A stretch of 58,952 nt of DNA from NCBI GenBank assembly GCA_910586675.1, contig CAJUJO010000005.1, positions 1 through 58,952 of the forward strand. The letters run 5' to 3'. The number at the start of each line of letters is the position of its first letter. Position 1 is the stretch's first letter. Under the pieces are notes generated by a model. It worked only from the letters and a program-made list of their open reading frames with translations, did no database searches and was not told the origin of the DNA. This DNA comes from an uncultured Christensenellaceae bacterium. GTDB taxonomy: Bacteria; Bacillota; Clostridia; Christensenellales; Borkfalkiaceae. Shown here one piece after another: positions 50,123 to 57,009 of this stretch. A program made the position numbers and the translations under genes.

Positions 50123-51048
50123 CAGAATAACCCCCTTCCCGCAAGTTTTTTGCTGATAAAGTTGCTCGTCGAAAGCAGGATAACCGCAATGACCCCCTCG
50201 AAGAAGGACATCGCCGCCGCAGTGGAATAGTTGCGATACGTAAAGCCCGTGGAATAAACGTACGTTGCAAGCACCTCGCTCTTGGAAAGGTTCGCGCTGT
50301 TCTGAAAGACGTAAAACTGTTCGAAAGAGTTGCCCAGAAGTCTGGAAATATTCAGGAGCAGGAATACGGTAATCGTGGGAGCGATCATGGGCAGCGTGAT
50401 TTTTACCGCCCTGTCCCATCTGCCCGCGCCGTCGATGATTGCCGCCTCGTAAAGTTCGGGACTGATGCCCGAAATCGCCGCGATGTAGATGATCGACCCC
50501 CACCCCACGTTTTTGATGAAGGATACGAGAATCATCTTCGTCCAGAAATACTGCGGCATGTTCAAATCGACGGGGTTATCCGGGGAGGACAGCCCAAAGA
50601 GTTCGAGCACGGGATTGACGACGCCCGTCGTCATATCGGTCAGCGCGATGACGATGCCGCCGAAAATGACCCACGAAATGAAGTGCGGAAAGTTGGTGAT
50701 AGTCTGAATCGTCTTGCGCACGTGTTTGCTACGCACCTCGTTGACGAGCAGGGCGAACAAAATGGGCGCGGGAAAGTTCACGAGCAGGGAGAGCACGTTA
50801 AGCCCCAGCGTGTTCCACACGACCGACCAGAATTTTTCGTCCGCAACGAGGTCGACGTAGTTTTGAAGCGTCCAGTCCGATTGCAGCATCGCTTGCAGGA
50901 TATTCAGCGATTTATTGCCGTCCTTTACGGAAAGCAGAATTCCGAACATCGGAAGATAGGAGAATATCAGCAAAAATGCGGCGCCGCACCCCGCCATAAA
51001 CAAGAGTTGATAATTTCGCGAATTAAATTTTTTGTGAATTTCTTTCAA
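50122..51048 (-). CDS. ABC permease, LplB type
   Basis: 308 residues from a TTG start at 51048, preceded by AAGGGG. Six membrane segments; EAA loop 'ISPELYEAAIIDGAGRWDRAVKI' (starts about 198). 'YLPMFGILLSVKDGNKSLNIL' (about 32-52) matches LplB/YteP-like permeases. First gene of the eight-gene glycan operon under a consensus promoter, divergent from the AraC gene. Confidence 0.92.
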   Translation of the reverse strand: MKEIHKKFNSRNYQLLFMAGCGAAFLLIFSYLPMFGILLSVKDGNKSLNILQAMLQSDWTLQNYVDLVADEKFWSVVWNTLGLNVLSLLVNFPAPILFALLVNEVRSKHVRKTIQTITNFPHFISWVIFGGIVIALTDMTTGVVNPVLELFGLSSPDNPVDLNMPQYFWTKMILVSFIKNVGWGSIIYIAAISGISPELYEAAIIDGAGRWDRAVKITLPMIAPTITVFLLLNISRLLGNSFEQFYVFQNSANLSKSEVLATYVYSTGFTYRNYSTAAAMSFFEGVIAVILLSTSNFISKKLAGRGLF

Positions 51049-51083
51049 AATTACACCCCTTATTTGTAAGAATTTTTTGTTTT

Positions 51084-51112
51084 ATTATATATCACGATCA
51101 TTGTCATTTCAA
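51084..51112 (-). promoter_or_regulatory. Glycan operon promoter
   Basis: TTGAAA (51112-51107), 17-nt spacer, TATAAT (51089-51084). It lies 94 bp from the divergent AraC promoter, so one set of AraC sites in 51113-51206 could control both. No repeated operator could be read with confidence. Confidence 0.78.
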
Positions 51113-51206
51113 TCATTAAAAAGCGCATTTATTTATAGTTTTCCGACATATATTTCGGAAATATTCCGAAATATCGGTCTTTCACATACTTTTTTCGTTT
51201 AACCCG

Positions 51207-51236
51207 TAGACAAATCCCGATCGGAAATGTTATAAT
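51207..51236 (+). promoter_or_regulatory. AraC gene promoter, leaderless layout
   Basis: TAGACA (51207-51212), 18-nt spacer, TATAAT (51231-51236), then exactly 6 nt to the ATG at 51243. Confidence 0.7.
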
Positions 51237-51242
51237 TTCCGT

Positions 51243-51995
51243 ATGATAAATATGAACTATTTCAGCATACGCCATTACGACTTCAAGCGAAAAATAGCGT
51301 CGCATCAGCACGATATTTACGAATTCGTTTATTACATTTCCGGCAGCGGAGAAGCAAAGATAGGAGACGCCGTCTTTTCCATCAAGGAGGACTGCTACAC
51401 GCTTATCCCGCCGCACGTGCGGCACGAAGAAAATCATTTCGGGTACAGCACCGTTTTAATCATCGGATTTGAAATCAACGACAAAGAGCTGCAACCGGAG
51501 TTTCTTTTTTCCGCCCTGCAAAATCAGACCATGCGCAATTTGGTTCATTCCATACGAATGGAAACGCGAAGCAAGCCGCTCTTCTACGAAAAAATGATTG
51601 CGCTTTACGCCTCGGAAGCGCTTACGCTCATCGTGCGCAATCAGATGAGCCGCCCCGTGAAAAACAAAAACGCAAGCATCTCGTTTGCCCGCGCGTATAT
51701 CGACGAATATTACATGACGGAAATCAACCTGAAAGAAATTGCCTCCAATGCGGGCTACTGTCCCGACCGTTTCCGCAATATTTTCAAAAAAGAGGTCGGC
51801 ATATCCCCTAAAAAATATATTTTACAGAAACGATTGGAGCTTGCCGAAAAGATGCTCGTTCAGACGAATAATTCCATGGAGGACATCTGCTTTTCGGTCG
51901 GTTTCCAATATTACAGCCATTTTTCCCTTTTCTTCAAGGAAAAAACGGGGTTGTCCCCTCTGGAATACCGCGAAAAAAACTTATCCGAACGGTAA
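51243..51995 (+). CDS. AraC-family transcriptional regulator
   Basis: 250 residues. An N-terminal cupin domain ('SHQHDIYEFVYYISGSGEA', about 19-37, and 'YTLIPPHVRH', about 51-60) senses a ligand. The C-terminal DNA-binding domain has two helix-turn-helix units: 'LKEIASNAGYCPDRFRNIFKK' (starts about 162) and 'MEDICFSVGFQYYSHFSLFFK' (starts about 213), ending 'GLSPLEYR'. It is divergent from the glycan operon and is its probable regulator, most likely an activator responding to an imported sugar. The mRNA is predicted leaderless; an in-frame ATG three codons later is an alternative start. Confidence 0.92.
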   Translation: MINMNYFSIRHYDFKRKIASHQHDIYEFVYYISGSGEAKIGDAVFSIKEDCYTLIPPHVRHEENHFGYSTVLIIGFEINDKELQPEFLFSALQNQTMRNLVHSIRMETRSKPLFYEKMIALYASEALTLIVRNQMSRPVKNKNASISFARAYIDEYYMTEINLKEIASNAGYCPDRFRNIFKKEVGISPKKYILQKRLELAEKMLVQTNNSMEDICFSVGFQYYSHFSLFFKEKTGLSPLEYREKNLSER

Positions 51996-52023
51996 AAAAT
52001 CGGCTCGAAAGCCGATTTTTTTT
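51994..52023 (+). terminator. Bidirectional terminator, araC / cytosolic BNR gene
   Basis: AAAAAATCGGCT-CGAA-AGCCGATTTTTT; perfect stem with A and T flanks between two convergent genes. Confidence 0.93.
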
Positions 52024-53042
52024 CATATTTCCGCATCCACGAAATAGACGTCGTGGCGATTGAGCTCGAAGGAGAACAGAATGCGCTTTCCGTCCTCCGA
52101 CTGAAAGCCGTCGGGATAAGAAAGCCAACCGGGAAAGGTTACGACGTCGCGGCGGTACCCCCACGATTGCATGCCGTCGTCGCTGATCCACAGCGAAAGA
52201 GGCTGCCGCCTGATGTACTGCCAGCCCGTCTGCGGCGTATGCAGCAGCGCAATCCTCCCGTCCGAAAGCGGAATCAGCTTGGGCTTGTTGCCCGGATTGG
52301 GAATATCCGTCGGAACGGGCTCGCTCCACGTTTTGCCGCAGTCGGAGGATTCGCTCCTGTAAAGATAATTGCGCGCATCGAAGCGCAGGAGCATGACGAG
52401 CCGCCCGTCCGCAAGGGGCGCTATCGTCGGCTCCGACCATACCCACTTGGGTCTGCCGTCGGAAAACCGCAACGGAAGCCGCGCCGCCCGCTCGGACGGT
52501 TGAAAATTCATAAAATCAACCGTTGAAAAGGTGCCCGACTCCACGAAATCGATGCCGCTTTCCCAAATGAATTTATGTTCGGCGCGCAGCTCTTTATCCC
52601 TTTCCCTACTCACGGGATAACGCTGATAGGGCAAAACGTACCTTCCCCCCGCGCGAATCATGCCGCGCGCAAAGCAGAAGCCCGAAAGCTGCGCCATATC
52701 ACACTTTTTCGTAAAAGTATAACCGCCGTCAAAGCTGGAAACGGCATAGGAATGCCAATCGGTGAACCTGCCGTCGTGCTCGGTCAGGAATACGATGATT
52801 TCCCCTTCCGCAACGGCGACCTCCGTCGCATAGACCGCCCTGCCGTTATCGGGTACGATAAGCTGCGGCTTCGTCCACGTGCCCCCCTCGTCGGCGCTGT
52901 GAAAGACGTATACCCTGTTTTCGGGCATGGGCTCGCCCGTCCCGCCGCACTGGCAAACGAGGATAAGCTCCCCGTTCGGCGCGCGCCGTACGATCGCCTC
53001 GCAGCTCAACGTATCGCAGTGCACAAGTTCGATTCTGTCCAT
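52023..53042 (-). CDS. Cytosolic BNR/sialidase-fold protein
   Basis: 339 residues, no signal peptide. Asp boxes: 'HSADEGGTWTKP' (about 48-59), 'SSFDGGYTFTKK' (about 103-114), 'SESSDCGKTWSEP' (about 230-242) and 'ISDDGMQSW' (about 288-296). 'VWSEPTIAPLADGRLVMLLR' (starts about 200) has the conserved Glu of BNR-type hydrolases. AAGGAGAAGG precedes the ATG; TTATAAT (53071-53066) is a possible -10. Lacking export, it should act on glycans already imported by the adjacent ABC system. The specific bond is unknown. Confidence 0.8.
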   Translation of the reverse strand: MDRIELVHCDTLSCEAIVRRAPNGELILVCQCGGTGEPMPENRVYVFHSADEGGTWTKPQLIVPDNGRAVYATEVAVAEGEIIVFLTEHDGRFTDWHSYAVSSFDGGYTFTKKCDMAQLSGFCFARGMIRAGGRYVLPYQRYPVSRERDKELRAEHKFIWESGIDFVESGTFSTVDFMNFQPSERAARLPLRFSDGRPKWVWSEPTIAPLADGRLVMLLRFDARNYLYRSESSDCGKTWSEPVPTDIPNPGNKPKLIPLSDGRIALLHTPQTGWQYIRRQPLSLWISDDGMQSWGYRRDVVTFPGWLSYPDGFQSEDGKRILFSFELNRHDVYFVDAEI

Positions 53043-53368
53043 TTCCTTCTCCTTCCGTCGCCTTTATTATAACAGACGTCGGCGGCGAACGCCATATAAA
53101 AAAGCGATAACTTTTTATATGAAACGCGCCCGTTGTACTCACGGAATATGCACAAAAAATGCAAATATTCAATTTTTTATACATAAAGCGCCCGATATTC
53201 ATATTTTTTATACCGAAAATAAATAAATTTCATAATTCTTTCATATACCGCTCGTCAATAACGCTTGCTTTTTCGCGCTTCGTATGGTAAACTTGACAAT
53301 AGTTTTAATTATGCGCGCACGCGCGTATCGAAAACGAACGATCACCCCACACTATTTAGGAGGTTCAT
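53043..53368. other. Divergent intergenic region, A+T-rich
   Basis: 326 bp between the cytosolic BNR gene and the thioredoxin lipoprotein gene. It holds the BNR gene -10 (53071-53066) and a possible plus-strand promoter TTGCTT (53266-53271), 17 nt, TAAACT (53289-53294). 53100-53260 is strongly A+T-rich with no gene. GGAGG at 53361 serves the lipoprotein start. Confidence 0.5.
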
Positions 53369-56239
53369 ATGAAACAAACGCAAAACTCTATCTCTATCGA
53401 AGAGAACGACGCAGTCTGTACAAAGCGGCGCAGCACGCTGTACGCGAAGATTGCCGCAATCTTCGCGCTTCTGCTCACGCTCGCATTCCTTATCCCGCTT
53501 GCAGCTTGCGGTCCCGGCGGTTCCGGGGAATTCATCGACTACACGGTTACCGTGCAGTCGTACGGCGGCATAAAGCTCAAAGACGTGGAGGTGGAATTCT
53601 GGCTCAACGGTAAGCGCGTAGAGCACGAGAGCACGGACGCGGACGGCATTGCGAAGATAAACTATGAACAGGGCACGTACGAAGTCCGTTTAACCAATCT
53701 TCCCGAAGGGTATATCCTCGAAAAGTACACCATTTCGACGGATAATCCCGACGTTACGCTGAGCCTCCGTTCTTCCGTCGTAATGAAGGAGCCCCCGCGC
53801 GGACATATCTATTCCGTCGGCGATGTTGCGTACGATTTTACGCTTCCCGACATAAATAGCGGAAACCATCAGCTTTCCGAACTTTTGAAAGAGAAAAAAG
53901 CCGTTCTTTTGAATTTTTGGTACACCACCTGCACTTGGTGCATTAAAGAATTCCCCGTCGTTGCGGAAGCTTACGAACCGTATAAGGACGATATTGCCGT
54001 ACTTGCAATCAATACCTATCCTTCTGATTCTTTGGATAAAGTAATACAGTTTGCCGATTTACATTCGGATTGGGCATTCGATTTTATTAAAACGGACGTT
54101 TCGTTCTTTAATTTATACGGCGGAAGCGGCTATCCCCATTCGGTCATTATCGACCGTTACGGCATGATTGCCCACATTGTTTCGGGCGCGATTACGGAAA
54201 AAAGCACGTGGGATTTCCTGTTTGAAACTTACACATCGGACGATTACGGGCCGGATATTAGCCACGAAGAAGACATGCACCCCAACGTCGACATGCCTTC
54301 TTCCGAACAAATCCAAGCGGCTATCAACGACGAAAGCTTCCCCTTCGGTTATTATCCCGACGAGAACGAATATTCCTGGCCCTGGATTATCTCCGAAGAC
54401 GGAACGAGCATCAAATCGTCTAACAGAGACAAAAGAAGTTCCTTCGCTATTATATATTCGGACGTAACGCTCGACGGCAACAGCGTAATTACCTTCGATT
54501 ACAAAGTTTCTTCGGAAGAAAACGCCGATTATCTTTACGTGTTTATCTCGCTCCCCGACGGAACGGACAACATGGTGATCCATCAATTCTCGGGCATTAT
54601 GAAGGATTGGAAAACCTGTTTTGCATACGTTCCGTTAAAAGCCGGCACCTACCGCCTTGCGCTCTGTTATCTGAAAGACGGAAGCTCATCGGAAGGCGAC
54701 GATACGGCGTATGTGCGTAACATGCGCATCTGCAATATCAACGATATCAACGAGACGACGTATATCAAGCGCCAGTGCGCAAACGATCGCAAAGCCGACA
54801 ATTCCGGCTACGAGAGCTATATTACCCCCGTTTATAACGAAACGGACGGTTACTACCATCAGGGAACGGAAAACGGCCCTCTTATTCTTGCAAACCTGAT
54901 GAGCGGTAATACGAATTGGAGCAATTTCAGCGTTTTCGAATACATTGCGGACGAAACCTGCACGCTTTCCAACGAAGACAAAACAAAATTTACCAATCAT
55001 TTCGTCAATGCGAAAAACTCCGTCGTAGGGTATGCCCCCGTCGATCAAGAACTTTTCTCGTTGTTGAATAAACTTGTCGTATATGTTGCCGAACACGATA
55101 ACCGCAATCCCGACGCGAGAGAATGGCTAGAAATCTGCCTGTATTATCAGCACTACGGCCCCGGCGAAGAAATGGATAATCCCCTGCGCGGATTATCCCC
55201 CTCTTTGGCTTACACGGCATACGACGTAACGCATGACGACGGAACCGGTACGGGTACTCCGGAAAATCCTTATAAGAATTTTGTGGACATCGACAGAATA
55301 ACGACGCCACGCGGCAGAGTTTTCAAATATGTTGCAAAGGAAAACGGCGCATATGAAGTTAAAAGCTATGCCCGCGAAAAAATCAGCGAAGACGACGTTC
55401 CTTTGGAAGACACATACGTTTGCATCTACGACGCAAAGGAACGGCTTATTACGTCGAACGACGACGGCGATCTGGAAGGAAAGGACGTTCATTTCAAAGC
55501 CTATGCATACTTTGAAGCGGGTAAAACCTATTATATCGAAGCGGCTTACAATATGCCAACGGATTTAGACAGCTTTTACTTCTCGATAAAGCGGGTCGGC
55601 GACAGGTACGAATATTTGAAAGAAAGTGCGACCAACGTCTATCAAGCGATTTATGACGAGAACGGCGAAGCAACGGGTGAACTGGAACTTGCCGACGCTA
55701 TTACGGAAAAATATAATGAAGAAGACGGTCTCTATCACAAAGTAAATGCGAACGGTTCGTTCGGATCGGCCATCTATATCGATTTTACGCATACTACGTT
55801 CTATCTTCAAAGCACTACCATTTCCAACCTTCTCTATGTTTACGACAAAGAAGGCGAAATACAGTACGAAACCGACGGCGTTACTCCCCTTCTCCCTACC
55901 TTTAAGGACGCTTCGGGTAAAGAAGTCGGCTGGTTCGACTTCTCGCAGGATAAAGATCCTACCGGCAATCATTACGGACCTAACTACGATTTCACCGAAA
56001 AGATGCGCGAATATCTTGCGCAAGCGAAAGCGGTAGGAAAGGACGATCCGAAATACGGTTTGGTTGCGGCCAATCAAGAATTGGTTAATATTCTAAAACT
56101 GTTTACGGCACGGGAAGACCGCAAGGACAAAGATCCCGAAACAGGCATCAGTTTCGACGTACCTAATGCCTGGTTGGCTCTCAGCTATTATTATGAATGG
56201 GTAGACGAATCTTCTATCCTTCCCGACGAAACGGAATAA
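53369..56239 (+). CDS. Large lipoprotein with thioredoxin-like domain
   Basis: 956 residues. Unusually long signal region with lipobox LAAC, lipidated Cys near 47. Residues about 55-135 are a Cna-B/carboxypeptidase-regulatory-like beta domain. Residues about 150-280 are a TlpA/ResA-like thioredoxin fold: 'YDFTLPDINSG', active site 'CTWC' (about 188-191) and 'GGSGYPHSVIIDRYG' with the cis-Pro. Then beta domains, and two copies of an unrecognised module starting 'YNETDGYYHQGTENG' and 'YNEEDGLYHKVNANG', split by a pre-peptidase-like beta domain. GGAGG precedes the ATG. It may reduce or oxidise extracellular disulfides or serve as a scaffold. Confidence 0.82.
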   Translation: MKQTQNSISIEENDAVCTKRRSTLYAKIAAIFALLLTLAFLIPLAACGPGGSGEFIDYTVTVQSYGGIKLKDVEVEFWLNGKRVEHESTDADGIAKINYEQGTYEVRLTNLPEGYILEKYTISTDNPDVTLSLRSSVVMKEPPRGHIYSVGDVAYDFTLPDINSGNHQLSELLKEKKAVLLNFWYTTCTWCIKEFPVVAEAYEPYKDDIAVLAINTYPSDSLDKVIQFADLHSDWAFDFIKTDVSFFNLYGGSGYPHSVIIDRYGMIAHIVSGAITEKSTWDFLFETYTSDDYGPDISHEEDMHPNVDMPSSEQIQAAINDESFPFGYYPDENEYSWPWIISEDGTSIKSSNRDKRSSFAIIYSDVTLDGNSVITFDYKVSSEENADYLYVFISLPDGTDNMVIHQFSGIMKDWKTCFAYVPLKAGTYRLALCYLKDGSSSEGDDTAYVRNMRICNINDINETTYIKRQCANDRKADNSGYESYITPVYNETDGYYHQGTENGPLILANLMSGNTNWSNFSVFEYIADETCTLSNEDKTKFTNHFVNAKNSVVGYAPVDQELFSLLNKLVVYVAEHDNRNPDAREWLEICLYYQHYGPGEEMDNPLRGLSPSLAYTAYDVTHDDGTGTGTPENPYKNFVDIDRITTPRGRVFKYVAKENGAYEVKSYAREKISEDDVPLEDTYVCIYDAKERLITSNDDGDLEGKDVHFKAYAYFEAGKTYYIEAAYNMPTDLDSFYFSIKRVGDRYEYLKESATNVYQAIYDENGEATGELELADAITEKYNEEDGLYHKVNANGSFGSAIYIDFTHTTFYLQSTTISNLLYVYDKEGEIQYETDGVTPLLPTFKDASGKEVGWFDFSQDKDPTGNHYGPNYDFTEKMREYLAQAKAVGKDDPKYGLVAANQELVNILKLFTAREDRKDKDPETGISFDVPNAWLALSYYYEWVDESSILPDETE

Positions 56240-56267
56240 ACGCAAAATCAAAAAAGCGGCGCAAAAT

Positions 56268-56318
56268 GCGCACTTCCCATAGGGAATTAAAAAACTAAAT
56301 TATTAAGAGTTATACTTT
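56268..56318 (+). repeat. 51-bp repeat, copy 1
   Basis: 47 of 51 positions match 58902-58952. It contains the near-palindrome TTCCCATAGGGAA followed by TTAAAAAACTAAAT. It lies 28 bp after the stop of the thioredoxin lipoprotein gene. Confidence 0.9.
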
Positions 56319-56329
56319 CAAGCAAGGAC

Positions 56330-56363
56330 AAAAGCTCTCGAACGATATGTTCGAGAGCTTTTT
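56330..56363. terminator. Strong bidirectional terminator
   Basis: AAAGCTCTCGAAC-GATAT-GTTCGAGAGCTTT with A/T flanks. It is convergent between the lipoprotein gene (plus) and the 55-residue gene (minus). Confidence 0.9.
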
Positions 56364-56395
56364 ACTACAAACCTTTTAGAAAGATAAATTGAAAT

Positions 56396-56563
56396 TTAAT
56401 TTTCAATTATAATAATAATGTCGTATGCAGTAGAACATTCTTCTTTTGATAATTTTGTTTCATTGACCAGATACTCTATTGCCTCATCTTTGCTATCAAA
56501 TTTTTTTAATATATCTTTTACCTCTTTAAATTTATCAATAGCAACCCGAATTTCGGTGTTCAT
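56396..56563 (-). CDS. Small helical protein, 55 residues, unknown function
   Basis: ATG 56563 ('MNTEIRVAIDKFKEVKDILK'). Charged and mostly helical, ending 'AYDIIIIIEN'. A+T-rich codons set it apart from neighbouring genes. It has a good promoter (TTGCGT-17-TATAAT, 56634-56606), a weak ribosome site (GTGAGG) and a terminator behind it, so it is a real transcription unit. Size and setting would suit a cargo gene or small regulator of a mobile element, but no family is recognised. Confidence 0.65.
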   Translation of the reverse strand: MNTEIRVAIDKFKEVKDILKKFDSKDEAIEYLVNETKLSKEECSTAYDIIIIIEN

Positions 56564-56605
56564 AATTTCTCGCCTCACTTGTAAATTATTGTTTATCGTA
56601 CAATT

Positions 56606-56634
56606 ATTATATCACGAAAAATGAAAGAACGCAA
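56606..56634 (-). promoter_or_regulatory. Promoter of the 55-residue gene
   Basis: TTGCGT (56634-56629), 17-nt spacer ending CGTGA, TATAAT (56611-56606). Confidence 0.75.
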
Positions 56635-56676
56635 CCGATTGAATTTTGCGGGAAATATAAAACATATCTATATCTC

Positions 56677-56746
56677 ACTAGGCTACGAGTAGCCTAGTTC
56701 GTCCACAAAAAAAAGTACAGAAAAGGCATAGCCTAACGCTATGCCT
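56677..56746. ncRNA. Pair of adjacent perfect hairpins
   Basis: ACTAGGCTAC-GA-GTAGCCTAGT (56677-56698) and AGGCATAGC-CTAAC-GCTATGCCT (56724-56746). The second is followed on the minus strand by TTTCTGTAC and eight T, so it can end a minus-strand transcript, yet no minus-strand gene lies upstream. It may be a small RNA or an element end. Confidence 0.4.
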
Positions 56747-56772
56747 AAATCTTTATTATTTGCGTCTTATTA

Positions 56773-56789
56773 AATTCCCTATGGGAATT
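56773..56789 (-). repeat. Inverted copy of the AATTCCC palindrome
   Basis: AATTCCCTATGGGAATT, followed by GCGCCGCTTTTT at 56801-56812. It is the reverse complement of the core and of the AAAAAGCGGCGC flank of copy 1. Confidence 0.75.
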
Positions 56790-56911
56790 ACGGTAATCAA
56801 GCGCCGCTTTTTACTTGCGGAAAACAACGGATTTGCTGCCGGAATTTTCCTTTTATAACTTACATTTATACATGATATCTTACTTTTTTATGAAGAAACA
56901 CTCGAAATTTC

Positions 56912-56940
56912 TTGCATAAAAAATATTTTTATGATAAAAT
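56912..56940 (+). promoter_or_regulatory. Promoter of the second lipoprotein gene
   Basis: TTGCAT (56912-56917), 17-nt spacer ending TATGA, TAAAAT (56935-56940). Confidence 0.7.
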
Positions 56941-57009
56941 ATAACACACCGTCCGAATCGGAAAATATCCGAGAAAGCGGAACGGCTTAAATCTATACGG
57001 AGGCAATTT

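Larger units (their letters stand above)
56250..56820. mobile_element. A+T-rich island bounded by inverted AATTCCC repeats
   Basis: Left boundary: AAAAAAGCGGCGC then AATTCCC-like/GGGAATT at 56274-56288. Right boundary: the inverted form AATTCCCTATGGGAATT (56773-56789) then GCGCCGCTTTTT. Inside are a small gene, a strong terminator and two near-perfect hairpins; codon use differs from the neighbours. This may be a small non-autonomous mobile element or integrated cassette. No transposase is present, so the element type is a guess. Confidence 0.4.

Noticed and set aside
42679..53042. Sialic acid utilisation locus
   Set aside because: BNR folds alone do not prove sialidase; the RIP motif and nanA, nanE, nanK, nagA/B are absent.
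56268..56318. Repeat core as a terminator
   Set aside because: The AATTCCC/GGGAATT stem is followed by A-rich, not T-rich, sequence on the plus strand and by GCGC on the minus strand.
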